Source: Campylobacter anatolicus
GTDB taxonomy: Bacteria; Campylobacterota; Campylobacteria; Campylobacterales; Campylobacteraceae
Reading direction: 5' to 3'
Length of the DNA stretch: 64,000 bases
NCBI RefSeq assembly: GCF_018145655.1
Contig: NZ_JAGSSY010000001.1
Location: 186,001-250,000 of the forward strand
Each line of letters begins with the position of its first letter. Position 1 is the first letter of the stretch. Positions 9,577 to 19,225 of this stretch are shown here, piece after piece. The position numbers were made by a program, and so were the translations under genes. Under the pieces are notes generated by a model that had not been told where the DNA came from, ran no database searches, and saw only the letters and a list, made by a program, of their open reading frames with translations.

Positions 9577-9642
9577 TAAAAACTCCTTTTGGAAAATTAT
9601 TTTCTAATAATAATATAAATCTTTTTAAATAACTATTAAAAT

Positions 9643-9906
9643 TTATTTTTTATTTGTAATCTTATATAGAAAGCTAAATACCTCTGCGACCGCTTTATAC
9701 AGATTTGGCGGTATCTCATCATTTATCTCAACTTTGCTTAAAATTTCAATCAAGTCTGGGTCCTCTTTTATAGGTATATTATATTTTTGTGCAATATTTA
9801 TGATATTTTTTGCGACCTCTCCAGCACCACTTGCTAAGACTTTAGGGGCATTATCTTTAGCTTTGTTATACCCTAATGCAACTGCCTTTTTTTTAGTTAT
9901 CTGCAT
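9643..9906 (-). CDS. FlhB C-terminal-domain homologue (YscU/EscU type, FlhB2)
   Basis: 87 aa matching only the cytoplasmic substrate-specificity domain of FlhB (KKAVALGYNKAKDNAPKVLASG, LIEILSKVEINDEIPPNLYKAVAEVFSFLY). It lacks the membrane part and begins just after where the NPTH self-cleavage site would sit. Such solitary FlhB-C proteins are common in Epsilonproteobacteria and can stand in for the cleaved FlhB fragment in flagellar export switching. Its ATG overlaps the stop codon of the FliK-like gene by one base (TAATG), linking the two functionally related genes. Confidence 0.88.
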   Translation of the reverse strand: MQITKKKAVALGYNKAKDNAPKVLASGAGEVAKNIINIAQKYNIPIKEDPDLIEILSKVEINDEIPPNLYKAVAEVFSFLYKITNKK

Positions 9907-11570
9907 TAAATTTTCTTATCATATCCAACGTCAAAACCGTCAAAATTTTTAAATTTTTTTGACAACTCATCTTTTGACATCGCTTTTAGATTAAAATTTG
10001 ACACTATAAGCCCAAACTGTGAGATAGCCTGTTTTAGCTCACTTGCGTCAGTTTTTATAAGCTCTTTAAACTCTTTAGTTTGCGTCGCGATCGATATATC
10101 GATATAACGTTTATCTATAAGCCCTATCATCACATTTATATCGCCATATTTTTTAAAATTTAGACTGATCTGAGCATAAAATTTATCTTTTTTTCCACTC
10201 TTAAACGCCACACTTCCACCCTCAACACCATCCCAAATATAAGGCATATAAGTCTGCACTCCTCCTTGAAGACTTGAAATCATTTGATGCATCTCTATCT
10301 GTGAGAGCATTTTGTTTGCCATTTGGTTTATCTGGGCATTTTGGCTCTTTTCAGTGATAGTTAAAAGTGTGTTTTTAACATCTAAACTTAGCGTTTTTGT
10401 TATATCGGCTGAGCTTTTTTGTGTAATATTTGCTTCATCTAAATTTGCTAGTTTGAGCTGTTTTATTAGTGATCTTGTTTCATCTAAGTTTATCTTTGCT
10501 ATACTAGCATCACGGTCTGCAACGTTTAATGTTTGAGCCAACCTACGTGCTGCACTCTCTAGTTTATCTTGAAGTGTGCCTTGACCATGAGCATCGGTTT
10601 GAGTGCGAAACTCTTTAACTAAGCCTATCTCATCGCCGATATTATTAATCCCCTTTAGGCTCTTTTCTAGGCTTTCTAGAATTACTTTTAGATCTTTATA
10701 GTTTGAAATAAATGAAAAATTTTGGTTAAGTTTTTCGGACTGAAGATTTGAAATTTTATCATTCAAACTTGATACAAATTCTAGTATTTTACTAATTTGA
10801 TTTTTTATTACGTCTGCATTTGGCTGCTTTGTTAAGCTTTTGTCTAAAAATTTAGCCATATTATCAAGCTTATTTACATCGATAAAAAGCGACTTTAAAC
10901 TTGAGTTATTAAGCGTCGTTTCAGCCTTATCCTGTGCAGCTAGCAACATCGTGTTTAGCTTTGAAAATGACTTTGAGTTATCCAGGTTTTCGTCATTTGC
11001 TAAGGTCATTATCTGTGCTAAAAGTTCTTTGTTATTTAAATATTTTATATCCATAAGTAGCTTTTGTATCGATGGTGGCAACTTTTGAGCAGTGATAGCG
11101 TCTTTTAAATTTGCTTCAAGCATAATACCTGAATTTTTTATCTGTTCATTTAACCCAGCACTACTTAGATCGGCTATCGGTTTTAAAAATTCTTTCAGTT
11201 TGATAGCTAGACCTTTAAGATCATTATCTGCGTTTAAATTTGCTTGGGCTTCTAAAACTTTTGCAAGATTTTGCATATCTTTGGCTAAATTTGGTGCGAT
11301 CTGGGTATTTTTAACTTGTTGTAAAATTTGAGCTGTTTTGCTAGTACTACTAGCACTTTTAAGCTCGTCAAGCACACGAGCCACGAGTTTATCAAGATTA
11401 TCAAATGCTTCTGATACAGTTTGACTCATCGTTGTATTTTGTTGCTGTGATTTAAAAATTTGATTTTGTGTGGCGATCTGACTTGCTACGCTAGTCGAGC
11501 CAGAAATGATCTGAGAAGGAGTAGCCGTAGCACTTTGAACACTTGTGCTTAGGTTGGTTGAAATTTCCAT
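9906..11570 (-). CDS. FliK-like hook-length control domain protein
   Basis: 554 aa, low-complexity Ser/Thr/Gln-rich N-terminus, long predicted helical middle with many KLxxxL repeats, and a compact C-terminal domain (about 440-540) containing YMPYIWDGVEGGSVAFKSG and FYAQISLNFKKYGDINVMIG. This matches the layout of FliK-type rulers: a flexible ruler plus a C-terminal switch domain. It is coupled to the FlhB-C homologue, which is the partner FliK acts on. The product is likely exported by the flagellar apparatus. C. jejuni has the same pair (from memory, Cj0848c-Cj0849c). It may be an auxiliary FliK rather than the main ruler. Confidence 0.65.
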   Translation of the reverse strand: MEISTNLSTSVQSATATPSQIISGSTSVASQIATQNQIFKSQQQNTTMSQTVSEAFDNLDKLVARVLDELKSASSTSKTAQILQQVKNTQIAPNLAKDMQNLAKVLEAQANLNADNDLKGLAIKLKEFLKPIADLSSAGLNEQIKNSGIMLEANLKDAITAQKLPPSIQKLLMDIKYLNNKELLAQIMTLANDENLDNSKSFSKLNTMLLAAQDKAETTLNNSSLKSLFIDVNKLDNMAKFLDKSLTKQPNADVIKNQISKILEFVSSLNDKISNLQSEKLNQNFSFISNYKDLKVILESLEKSLKGINNIGDEIGLVKEFRTQTDAHGQGTLQDKLESAARRLAQTLNVADRDASIAKINLDETRSLIKQLKLANLDEANITQKSSADITKTLSLDVKNTLLTITEKSQNAQINQMANKMLSQIEMHQMISSLQGGVQTYMPYIWDGVEGGSVAFKSGKKDKFYAQISLNFKKYGDINVMIGLIDKRYIDISIATQTKEFKELIKTDASELKQAISQFGLIVSNFNLKAMSKDELSKKFKNFDGFDVGYDKKI

Positions 11571-11573
11571 TTT

Positions 11574-12812
11574 TTACTTTTTATTTTCCATATCGGTAAA
11601 ATTATCCGTTGTATTTAGTCCATCGATAGCAATCGTTCGTGAAACGTGCGGATGATAACTCTTGCGAAGCTCTACTGGTATCGTCTCTTTAGTAAACGCA
11701 AAAACTAGCAAAACTAAACTCAAAGTAAGATAAACATAGATAAATCCAAATGTGCCAAACATATCCATACTAGCCCCCATAACAAGTGGCGAGATAAGCG
11801 AACCAGATGAGTAGCTAAAAAGCAAAGCACGACTAACTTCGACACTTTTACTTCTGTCAGTTAATGCATCATTTGCACGTGCTATCGATAATCCATAAAG
11901 GCAAAATATCCCCATTCCAAGACAAAATGCCAAACCATACTGGACTTTTAAATTTGTACTAAACAAAAACGCCAAAGCCGATACAAACGCAATAGTACAA
12001 GAAAATATAATCGCTGGACGACGACCAAATTTATCAGAGAGTTTTCCTATAAAAAACTGAGCACAAAATCCTCCAAACATCGCTATCGTCATAAAAAATG
12101 AGACCTCTTTCGCTCCATAACCTTGAAGCATAATAAATACGCTAGACATTGAGAAAAAGCCGTTTATCAATACTCCAGCGATTACACTTCCCACAAGTGC
12201 AAGTGGCACGATAGTAAAAATTTTAGGCATACTTACACTTTGACGTGGCGGTAAAGGTGGCTCTTTTATGCGTATAAGATACAAAGGTATCGTAGAAAGC
12301 ATTAAAAATGCCGCACCTATGATAAATACCTCAAACGTCTTAAGTTCAAGCGAAAGTATCAATATACCAAGTCCAAAATTTATATAAAAAACCGCTTCAT
12401 AAAATGCCAAGATACGCGAACGTATGCGGTTTGGCGTCTTTGAATTTAACCAACTCTCTATAACCATCAAAAGTGCGTAGTAGCAAAATCCAAGTAACGC
12501 ACGAAGTATCGCCCAAAAATATAAATTCATACTCAAGCTATGGAACATCGCAGATAGACTAAATATCGCACTAAATATCGCAAATGCTCGTATATGTCCT
12601 GCACGCAAAACGATAAGGTGAGAGGTCATCGTGCTAATCATCGCACCGATAAAAAAGCAAGTATTGATAGCTCCTATCATAACCTCGCTCGTACCTATAC
12701 GTTTTAACTCCACGCTACCAGAGCTTATAACAAGTCCATTGCCGATAAATAGCAAACTCATACCTAAAAATAGCGGTAGCATCGAATTTATTGCACGTGT
12801 ACTACTTGACAT
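11574..12812 (-). CDS. MFS transporter (YcaD-like)
   Basis: 412 aa, about 12 hydrophobic segments, with the MFS loop motif GKLSDKFGRRPAI at about 240 and a conserved NTCFFIGAMIS start region typical of the YcaD/YfkF sugar-phosphate/cyanate-type subgroup. It ends in a charged cytoplasmic tail. It lies in the hemL-FliK minus-strand operon, three bases before the FliK-like gene and nine after the membrane protein gene. Substrate unknown. Confidence 0.85.
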   Translation of the reverse strand: MSSSTRAINSMLPLFLGMSLLFIGNGLVISSGSVELKRIGTSEVMIGAINTCFFIGAMISTMTSHLIVLRAGHIRAFAIFSAIFSLSAMFHSLSMNLYFWAILRALLGFCYYALLMVIESWLNSKTPNRIRSRILAFYEAVFYINFGLGILILSLELKTFEVFIIGAAFLMLSTIPLYLIRIKEPPLPPRQSVSMPKIFTIVPLALVGSVIAGVLINGFFSMSSVFIMLQGYGAKEVSFFMTIAMFGGFCAQFFIGKLSDKFGRRPAIIFSCTIAFVSALAFLFSTNLKVQYGLAFCLGMGIFCLYGLSIARANDALTDRSKSVEVSRALLFSYSSGSLISPLVMGASMDMFGTFGFIYVYLTLSLVLLVFAFTKETIPVELRKSYHPHVSRTIAIDGLNTTDNFTDMENKK

Positions 12813-12821
12813 ACCTTTCCT

Positions 12822-13406
12822 TTAAATTTTATCTTGCCTATTAAAGAATGCAAAGACAAATATACCAATAGGCATAGTGCTAAGCCCCATCAAAAATCCA
12901 ACAATATCAAGCATATCTCTACGTTTTAACACTAAAAAGCAAAACACAAAAACACCATACGCTAAAAGTCTATACGGCATAAATGCTGTGGTTAAATTTA
13001 TCTCTTTTAGCTTATATTTTCTACGCTTTAGACGTTCTTTTTCATCTTTTAAATTTATTCTAGCCTTATTTATATTAGACATTTTTGAAGTTTTTATCTC
13101 ATTTTTTATAAATATTTGGCTCTCTTGTGTTGTGTCAGTATTTGTCTGTACTACTGTGTTATCAAGCCCCCATTCATCATATTCACTCTCATCAAGCTCA
13201 CGCTCACGGGCTAAAATTTCATCTTTTTCATTTGCAAGTTTTATCTCAACTCGCCTTTTATATGCATAAAAACTAGTGATGAGTATTAAAACTGTGCTGA
13301 AAAATGCCACCTGAGAACTAATCAAAAACTCTAGCGATATAAAAGCTCCAACCACTAGTAAAACAAGCCAAAAAGTGGCATAAATTTTAACGAGCGTTTT
13401 TATCAC
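12822..13406 (-). CDS. Conserved membrane protein with central charged loop (Cj0851c-like)
   Basis: 194 aa: two N-terminal hydrophobic segments (about 8-28, 31-48), a long charged cytoplasmic-type region rich in Lys/Glu/Arg (50-140, coiled-coil-like), and two C-terminal segments (about 145-162, 168-188). I recognise no functional motif. The gene overlaps the AtpZ-like gene by four bases (ATGA), and the order hemL - AtpZ-like - this gene - MFS is the C. jejuni order (from memory). Confidence 0.8.
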   Translation of the reverse strand: MIKTLVKIYATFWLVLLVVGAFISLEFLISSQVAFFSTVLILITSFYAYKRRVEIKLANEKDEILARERELDESEYDEWGLDNTVVQTNTDTTQESQIFIKNEIKTSKMSNINKARINLKDEKERLKRRKYKLKEINLTTAFMPYRLLAYGVFVFCFLVLKRRDMLDIVGFLMGLSTMPIGIFVFAFFNRQDKI

Positions 13407-13678
13407 TCATTATCCTCATCATTTATAGGTTTATAGCGTTTTTCATCTTTTAGCTCATCAAGGCTTCTTATCTGAATTTTATAAGCCTTATATACATTTA
13501 ATATTGCCGCTGCTATGCCTAGTGCTAAACCAAACCAAAGCATAAAGCTCCAGCTTGTAAGGCTTTTTAGCCAAAGTCCAAGCCCAACACCAAGTGCGAT
13601 AGCTACGACGATCGATATGCCAAGACTTAGCTGATCTGCACCTGAAACTATTTTTTTTAGTCTTGTATCTTTTGACAT
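13403..13678 (-). CDS. AtpZ/AtpI-family small membrane protein
   Basis: 91 aa with two transmembrane helices (about 17-37 and 43-62) separated by a short turn, and a charged C-terminus. The helix-1 glycine pattern (SLGISIVVAIALGVGLGLWL) and the second helix with FGLALGIAAAILNVYKAYK fit the AtpZ/AtpI family that helps assemble the ATP synthase rotor or moves Mg2+. It is not next to atp genes here. Its ATG overlaps the hemL stop codon (TAATG). Confidence 0.8.
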   Translation of the reverse strand: MSKDTRLKKIVSGADQLSLGISIVVAIALGVGLGLWLKSLTSWSFMLWFGLALGIAAAILNVYKAYKIQIRSLDELKDEKRYKPINDEDNE

Positions 13679-14952
13679 TATCTTATCTCGGCGAATGCTT
13701 CATAAGCTGCATTTATCGCATAGTCTATATCTGCCTGAATCATAGCATCACAGACAAATCCGGTCTCAAACTGGCTCGGTGCTAAATAGATACCACGTTT
13801 TAGCATAGCTGTGTGAAATTTAGCAAACATTTTAGTATCGCTTTTTAAAGCATCATTATAGTTTTTAACCGCTTTATCTGTGAAAAAATAGCCAAACATT
13901 GATCCTCGCACATCAGTAACTAATGCTACATTAGCCGCATCAGCCGCTCTTTTAAATCCATCCATCAAACAAGTGGCTAAATTTGTAAGCTTAGGATATA
14001 AATTTTTATTGTTATATATCTTTGAAAGTGCAGCTATACCAGCACTCATCGCAACTGGATTGCCACTTAGTGTCCCTGCTTGATAAACCGCACCATCTGG
14101 ACTTAGACAGTCCATTATCTCGCGTCTGCCACCAAATGCTGCAGCATTCATACCGCCACCAATAACCTTACCAAATGTTATAATATCAGCTTTTACGCCG
14201 TGAAATGGTACCGATCCTAGCTCACTCGCTCTAAATCCACTCATAACCTCATCAAGTATTAACACAGCTTCATATCTATCACAAAGCTCACGAAGTCCTT
14301 GCAAAAATTCCTTATCGCCCGGCACAAGTCCCATGTTTCCAGCGATCGGTTCAACGATTAAAACCCCTATGCTTTGAGTTTTAAAAATTTTTTCCACACT
14401 ATCAAGATCATTATATATCGCGAGGTGCGTATTTTTAACTATATCTTCTGGCACACCAGCACTTGAGGCATTTCCATAAGTCGTTGCACCACTTCCAGCC
14501 TTTATAAGCAATGCATCACTGTGTCCGTGATAGCAGCCTTCAAATTTTATAAGTCCATCTTTTTTAGCAAAACCACGAGCTACACGTATCGCACTCATCG
14601 TAGCTTCTGTGCCTGAGCTAACAAAGCGAATTTTATCTATATTGTCAAATTTTGAACATATTAGTTTAGCTAACTCAGTCTCAACAAGTGTCGGTGCTCC
14701 AAAGCTTAAGCCTTTTTTTACTGCATTTATAACGGCATTTTCTATATCTTTATCACAATGTCCAAAGATGAGTGGCCCCCAGCTTTGCACAAAATCAAGA
14801 TACTTTTTACCCTCGACATCATATATATATGCACCATCTCCACGCTCGATAAATAACGGATTACTACCAACACTGCCAAATGCTCTAACCGGTGAATCCA
14901 CGCCACCTGGAATAAAATTTTTAGCTTCACTAAAAGCATCTTTATTTGTCAT
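13678..14952 (-). CDS. hemL: Glutamate-1-semialdehyde 2,1-aminomutase
   Basis: 424 aa, class-III aminotransferase fold and the expected length. The PLP lysine is K262 in [18 protein letters not shown]; the [15 protein letters not shown] phosphate-binding stretch and the DEVMSGFR motif are intact. It converts glutamate-1-semialdehyde to 5-aminolevulinate in the C5 route of heme synthesis. Starts four bases inside the cytochrome c gene end (ATGA). hemE is elsewhere in the window (40.8 kb). Confidence 0.96.
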   Translation of the reverse strand: MTNKDAFSEAKNFIPGGVDSPVRAFGSVGSNPLFIERGDGAYIYDVEGKKYLDFVQSWGPLIFGHCDKDIENAVINAVKKGLSFGAPTLVETELAKLICSKFDNIDKIRFVSSGTEATMSAIRVARGFAKKDGLIKFEGCYHGHSDALLIKAGSGATTYGNASSAGVPEDIVKNTHLAIYNDLDSVEKIFKTQSIGVLIVEPIAGNMGLVPGDKEFLQGLRELCDRYEAVLILDEVMSGFRASELGSVPFHGVKADIITFGKVIGGGMNAAAFGGRREIMDCLSPDGAVYQAGTLSGNPVAMSAGIAALSKIYNNKNLYPKLTNLATCLMDGFKRAADAANVALVTDVRGSMFGYFFTDKAVKNYNDALKSDTKMFAKFHTAMLKRGIYLAPSQFETGFVCDAMIQADIDYAINAAYEAFAEIR

Positions 14953-15347
14953 TTTTCGCCTTTCTTATTTTTAATTTTCTTATTTTTGCTATTTTTATTT
15001 TGTTTATCTAAACTAACGATATATTCGTATAATACGCCACTCTCTTCATCAGTTAAAAAGTAACTTGGCATTATGCTTTTTGGCTCTGAAATAGCCTTTT
15101 TAAATTTATCAAAATCAACATTATTTATACGCGGAGCAGTCAGTTCATCGTCGACGATCTGTTTAGTTTTTTTATTAAAATATTTAAATCTCGAGATCAC
15201 ACCGCCCTCGCCATTTGCTCCGTGACATTTGTCACAACCGATACCACGTGGATTTAGATAGAGCATCCTTGCATATTCCATTCTTGTTATAAAATCAGCT
15301 CCAAAAATAGCCAAACACAAAAAGAAAATACAAAAAATTGCTCTCAT
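14949..15347 (-). CDS. Periplasmic c-type cytochrome, single heme
   Basis: 132 aa. A signal peptide (about 1-16) leads into a short mature protein with one CxxCH heme site, C38-D-K-C41-H42, and a plausible Met ligand in KSIMPSYFL. The C-terminus is a lysine/asparagine-rich tail. Small soluble electron carrier or accessory cytochrome; partner unknown. First gene of the long minus-strand operon and translationally linked to hemL. It is divergent from folD across an 85-base gap. Confidence 0.87.
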   Translation of the reverse strand: MRAIFCIFFLCLAIFGADFITRMEYARMLYLNPRGIGCDKCHGANGEGGVISRFKYFNKKTKQIVDDELTAPRINNVDFDKFKKAISEPKSIMPSYFLTDEESGVLYEYIVSLDKQNKNSKNKKIKNKKGEK

Positions 15348-15432
15348 TATTATCCAAATTTTTAAAATTTTAATTAAATTTTGGATATCATACTATTTTT
15401 GTGATTAAAAAAGCTTTTAAATAAGGACAAAA

Positions 15433-16296
15433 ATGACTATTTTAGATGGAAAAGCGATCAGTGTAAAAGTTAAAGAGGAAGTAAAAGCACAAGCGATCAA
15501 GCTTAAAGATGTTGGTATTGAACCAACTTTGGCAGTTATTTTAGTAGGTGAAGACAAAGCCAGCCAAACCTATGTCGCATCGAAAGAAAAAGCGTGTATA
15601 GCAAACAATATCAAGTCAGTTATGCACCGCCTAAGCGAAAACACAAGCCAAAGTGAGCTACTCGCACTTATAAATATTTTAAATTTAGACGATAGCATTG
15701 ATGGTATTTTAGTTCAGCTACCGCTACCAAAGCATATCGACACGATGACGATACTAAAAACAATCCGCCCAGACAAAGACGTCGATGGATTTCACGCGAT
15801 AAATGTCGGTAGGTTGGTAAGCGGACTTGATGGATTTGTGCCTTGTACACCCCTTGGGATAATGCGAATTTTAAACGAATATAATATAAATGTAAGCGGT
15901 CTAAATGCTGTTATCATCGGACGAAGTAACATTGTAGGCAAACCTATGGCAAATCTGTTGTTAAACGCATCTGCGACAGTCACTATAACTCACTCAAAGA
16001 CTAAAAATTTAAAGGAAATTTGCCAAAATGCTGATCTGATAGTAGCAGCTATCGGTAAGCCAAATTTTATCACCGCTGATATGGTACGTGATGGTGCAAT
16101 AGTCATAGATGTAGGTATAAACCGCCTTGATGATGGGCGTTTAGTTGGTGATGTAGTCTTTGACGCAGTTGCACCAAAGACTAGCTACATAACACCAGTA
16201 CCAGGTGGCGTAGGACCAATGACTATTGCAATGTTACTAAGCAACACGATCAAGTCAGCTAAATATCGTGCCAAAAAACTTGGTATAAATTTATAA
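15433..16296 (+). CDS. folD: Bifunctional methylenetetrahydrofolate dehydrogenase/cyclohydrolase
   Basis: 287 aa, full length. Conserved folate-site residues Tyr47 and Lys51 (YVASKEKAC), the VQLPLPKHID stretch, the DVDGFHAINVGRL motif, and the NADP-binding GRSNIVGKPMANLL and TPVPGGVGPMT signatures are all present. It supplies 10-formyl-THF and methylene-THF. AAGGACAAAA ribosome site. It heads a plus-strand run; lepB follows after 12 bases. Confidence 0.97.
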   Translation: MTILDGKAISVKVKEEVKAQAIKLKDVGIEPTLAVILVGEDKASQTYVASKEKACIANNIKSVMHRLSENTSQSELLALINILNLDDSIDGILVQLPLPKHIDTMTILKTIRPDKDVDGFHAINVGRLVSGLDGFVPCTPLGIMRILNEYNINVSGLNAVIIGRSNIVGKPMANLLLNASATVTITHSKTKNLKEICQNADLIVAAIGKPNFITADMVRDGAIVIDVGINRLDDGRLVGDVVFDAVAPKTSYITPVPGGVGPMTIAMLLSNTIKSAKYRAKKLGINL

Positions 16297-16308
16297 AAAA
16301 GCAAAAAA

Positions 16309-17169
16309 ATGAGAAAAATTTTAAACAAACTATACGACTTTTCGAGCAGTTGGACTGGCACGATTATAATCGTCTTGCTAGTGATATTTTTCTTCGTTCA
16401 AGCCTTTGTAATCCCATCAGGCTCGATGAAAAACACACTTTTAATAGGCGATCATCTCTTTGTTAAAAAATTTAGCTATGGAGTGCCTACGCCTCGTATA
16501 CCTTGGCTTGAAGTAAAAGTACTTCCAGAGCTAAATAACAATGGACATCTAATCACAGGTGCGGGACCAAAGCGTGGCGATATAGTCGTATTTCGTTATC
16601 CATACGATGAGAAGATGCATTATGTTAAACGCTGCTTTGCTACAAGCGAAGATGAGATTATTTTCATCGAAAAACAGACATTCTTACGTCCATCACAGGG
16701 CGATGAGTATATCAGCTCAAACTACGATGCAAAGGACATTGTTACATTAAATGGTAAACTTTTTGTGCGTGAGCCATATAAATTTAGTGGCATTCACTAT
16801 GATACAGATGTAAATTTATTTGATCAAATGGTTATGTATCTAAATGCTGGTAAACTCGCTATGAAACCCATCATCATTCCAGAGCTAGAACAAAATAAAA
16901 ATTATCCATTTAATGCTTTTTATTTTAAAGTACCAAAAGATAGCTATTTTATGATGGGTGATAACCGCGATCACTCAAGTGATAGTCGTTTTTGGGGAGC
17001 GGTTGATTATAAATTTATAGTTGGCAAACCTTGGTTTGTCTATTTTAGCTGGGATAGTGAGTATAAAATTCGCTGGGAACGCATAGGTCGTCTTGTAGAT
17101 ACGATACAAAATGATGAAAAATTTACAAAATACGCTGTGAGTGAGGGCGAAGTTGATGGACTTCATTAA
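16309..17169 (+). CDS. lepB: Signal peptidase I
   Basis: 286 aa, one N-terminal membrane anchor (about 18-36). Catalytic Ser39 lies in IPSGSMKNTLLIGDH; general base Lys108 lies in KMHYVKRCF; the GDIVVFRYP and GDNRDHSSDSRFWG boxes are intact. It cleaves signal peptides of Sec-exported proteins at the periplasmic face. Cotranscribed with folD and overlapping the M50 protease gene. Confidence 0.96.
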   Translation: MRKILNKLYDFSSSWTGTIIIVLLVIFFFVQAFVIPSGSMKNTLLIGDHLFVKKFSYGVPTPRIPWLEVKVLPELNNNGHLITGAGPKRGDIVVFRYPYDEKMHYVKRCFATSEDEIIFIEKQTFLRPSQGDEYISSNYDAKDIVTLNGKLFVREPYKFSGIHYDTDVNLFDQMVMYLNAGKLAMKPIIIPELEQNKNYPFNAFYFKVPKDSYFMMGDNRDHSSDSRFWGAVDYKFIVGKPWFVYFSWDSEYKIRWERIGRLVDTIQNDEKFTKYAVSEGEVDGLH

Positions 17170-17809
17170 TAATATCGATATAAAACAGCTTATTATAATG
17201 ACGATAGTGCTTATCATATCCATCGTAGGACATGAGATCGCTCACGGCTGGGTCGCATATAAATTTGGAGATAACACTGCTAAAAATTTAGGTCGCCTTA
17301 GCATAAATCCTATAAATCATATAGATCCACTCGGCACTATAGTCGTACCAGCACTTATGTATCTTAGCACTGGGCTTGTATTTGGCTGGGCAAAACCAGT
17401 GCCGATCGCTATAAATACTGTGATAAGAAATGGTGGGTATAAAGGTGCGATAGCTGTTGCACTGGCTGGAATAACATATAATCTTACCCTTTTTGTATTA
17501 GCTTTTTTTGCATTCGGTGCGGTAAAGGCAACATTTCCTAGCCAAATTTTAGCTGAGTTTTTATACATACTTTTTACGGTAAATTTAATACTTGCTCTGT
17601 TTAATCTCTATCCTATACCGCCACTTGATGGCTCAAAAGCACTTGAATATGTATTTAGAATTTTTAGACTTCACGCGTTGGCAAATTCATATGCAAATAG
17701 CCAAAGATACGGCTTTATCATACTTATCATAATTATGATTTCGCCATTTAAAGAGCAGTTTTTCTATCCTATAGGATATGTTTTGAGTTTAGTTAGATTT
17801 TTGCTTTAA
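17156..17809 (+). CDS. Site-2 protease family membrane metalloprotease (M50)
   Basis: 217 aa from ATG 17156, which lies inside the end of lepB (14-base overlap); a GTG 15 bases upstream is possible but less likely. Zinc site H26-E27-x-x-H30 is in helix 1 (VGHEIAHGW); the second metal motif is in LYPIPPLDGSKAL. About five or six helices, no PDZ domain, so this is the small M50B/FtsH-independent type rather than RseP. Intramembrane protease; substrate unknown. Confidence 0.9.
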   Translation: MDFINNIDIKQLIIMTIVLIISIVGHEIAHGWVAYKFGDNTAKNLGRLSINPINHIDPLGTIVVPALMYLSTGLVFGWAKPVPIAINTVIRNGGYKGAIAVALAGITYNLTLFVLAFFAFGAVKATFPSQILAEFLYILFTVNLILALFNLYPIPPLDGSKALEYVFRIFRLHALANSYANSQRYGFIILIIIMISPFKEQFFYPIGYVLSLVRFLL

Positions 17810-17831
17810 AATTTTTGTTTAATAAGGTTTG

Positions 17832-17853
17832 AGATATAATCTCATATAATTTA
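17832..17853 (+). promoter_or_regulatory. Promoter-like region before rpiB
   Basis: A palindromic GAGATATAATCTC is followed by a second TATAAT-like box; they lie 18-40 bases before the rpiB start. This suggests rpiB starts its own transcript after the lepB-M50 unit. Confidence 0.35.
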
Positions 17854-17870
17854 AATTTGCGGATATTTTT

Positions 17871-18332
17871 ATGAAATCAAAGAGAATTCTTATAGCAAGC
17901 GATCACGCTGGGTTTGCATTAAAAAGTGAAATAAAAGAAAATTTAATAAATTTAGGCTATGAAGTCGTTGATCTTGGAGCACAAAATGATAAAGATAGCG
18001 TTGATTATCCTGATTTTGCTCACGCATTAGCACAAAGTATTACACCAGATGATCGCGGTATACTGATATGTGGGACAGGTATCGGCATCTCAATAGCTGC
18101 AAATCGCCATAATAACGTGCGTTGTGCCCTTTGCCACGATGAGACAACCGCATCTTTAGCAAGAGAGCATAACGATGCAAATGTCATCGCAATGGGTGCA
18201 AGAGTGATAGAAAAACAGATGGCTTTAAAGATGTTAAATATCTTTTTAAATACCGAGTTCTCGGGCGGAAGACACGAGAGGCGTATCGCAAAGATCGAGC
18301 CAAATTTAGCCAAAAGGAGTAGTGATGACTGA
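17871..18332 (+). CDS. rpiB: Ribose-5-phosphate isomerase B
   Basis: 153 aa, full length for RpiB. Conserved ASDHAGFALK start, VDYPDFAHALA, the anion-binding CGTGIGISIAANR and the LAREHNDANVIAMGAR motif are all visible. It interconverts ribulose-5-P and ribose-5-P in the pentose phosphate pathway. The last eight bases overlap the start of the next gene. Confidence 0.95.
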   Translation: MKSKRILIASDHAGFALKSEIKENLINLGYEVVDLGAQNDKDSVDYPDFAHALAQSITPDDRGILICGTGIGISIAANRHNNVRCALCHDETTASLAREHNDANVIAMGARVIEKQMALKMLNIFLNTEFSGGRHERRIAKIEPNLAKRSSDD

Positions 18333-18654
18333 GTGGCTATTTTTAACACTGCTAATTTGTATCTGTTTATATCTAGTTGTTATGGTATTTTATTTTAAAA
18401 CATTACTTAAAAAAGAGCGAATAACTAAAGATTTTATGAAAAATAACCTTAAAGACACAGAGATTGTCATCAGAAAGCTACAAATTCAGCTTCAACGAAG
18501 TCTTGGCAATATCGATATACTAACTGATGAGCTAAACAAAACAAAAAATGATGTAACCTCTCTTCGCACTAGAAACTCACAATACCGCTTAGAAAACGAT
18601 AAACTTCGCGGACGCATTCGTGAGCTTGAGAGCAAGATCGAGGCATTGTTATAA
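18325..18654 (+). CDS. Membrane-anchored coiled-coil protein, unknown function
   Basis: 109 aa: one N-terminal transmembrane helix (about 4-26), a basic stop-transfer segment, then a charged helical region with heptad-like Leu/Ile spacing ending in RLENDKLRGRIRELESKIEAL. This looks like a single-span protein with a cytoplasmic coiled coil. The ATG at 18325 has AAGGAG upstream and overlaps the end of rpiB; a GTG directly before it is an alternative start. No family recognised. Confidence 0.75.
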   Translation: MTEWLFLTLLICICLYLVVMVFYFKTLLKKERITKDFMKNNLKDTEIVIRKLQIQLQRSLGNIDILTDELNKTKNDVTSLRTRNSQYRLENDKLRGRIRELESKIEALL

Positions 18655-18674
18655 TAAGAAAATGAAAGAGAAAA

Positions 18675-19223
18675 ATGAAAAATTTAGATGAAAAACAAAA
18701 AGAGTATCTGCTAAACTCTATCCGTGCCATCAAGGACTTCCCAAAGCCTGGCATTATATTTCGTGACATCACAACACTATTAAATAACAAAGATGCATTT
18801 AATTTTTTAATGGATCACCTAGTTGCTCACTACGAAGATAAGCATATCGATTTTATCGCCGGCATTGAGTCTCGTGGATTTATCTTTGGGGCAGCTTTAG
18901 CAGCACGTCTAAGATTACCATTTGTGCCAATACGAAAGCCTAAAAAACTACCATATATTACAATCTCACAAAAATACAGTCTAGAATATGGCGTAGATGA
19001 GGTGCAAATTCACATAGACGCATTTGGTCAAAAAGATGGTGCAAGAGTGCTGCTTATGGACGATCTAATAGCTACTGGGGGCACAGCAAAAGCATCTGTT
19101 GAGCTTATAAACCAGACCAAAGCTAACTGCGTTGAAGCTTGTTTCTTGATAGATTTAAAAGAGCTTGGCGGAAGCAAAGAGCTTAAAAATTTTACAAAAA
19201 TTTATAGTATTTTAGAGATTTGA
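18675..19223 (+). CDS. apt: Adenine phosphoribosyltransferase
   Basis: 182 aa. Type I phosphoribosyltransferase with the PRPP loop [16 protein letters not shown] and the typical [18 protein letters not shown] and [15 protein letters not shown] stretches. It salvages adenine to AMP. The stop codon lies three bases before the DedA-family ATG, so the two are one transcript. Confidence 0.95.
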   Translation: MKNLDEKQKEYLLNSIRAIKDFPKPGIIFRDITTLLNNKDAFNFLMDHLVAHYEDKHIDFIAGIESRGFIFGAALAARLRLPFVPIRKPKKLPYITISQKYSLEYGVDEVQIHIDAFGQKDGARVLLMDDLIATGGTAKASVELINQTKANCVEACFLIDLKELGGSKELKNFTKIYSILEI

Positions 19224-19225
19224 TT

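Noticed and set aside
9734-11331. Several plus-strand open frames opposite the FliK-like gene
   Set aside because: Antisense shadows of a conserved minus-strand operon, without ribosome sites or recognisable domains.
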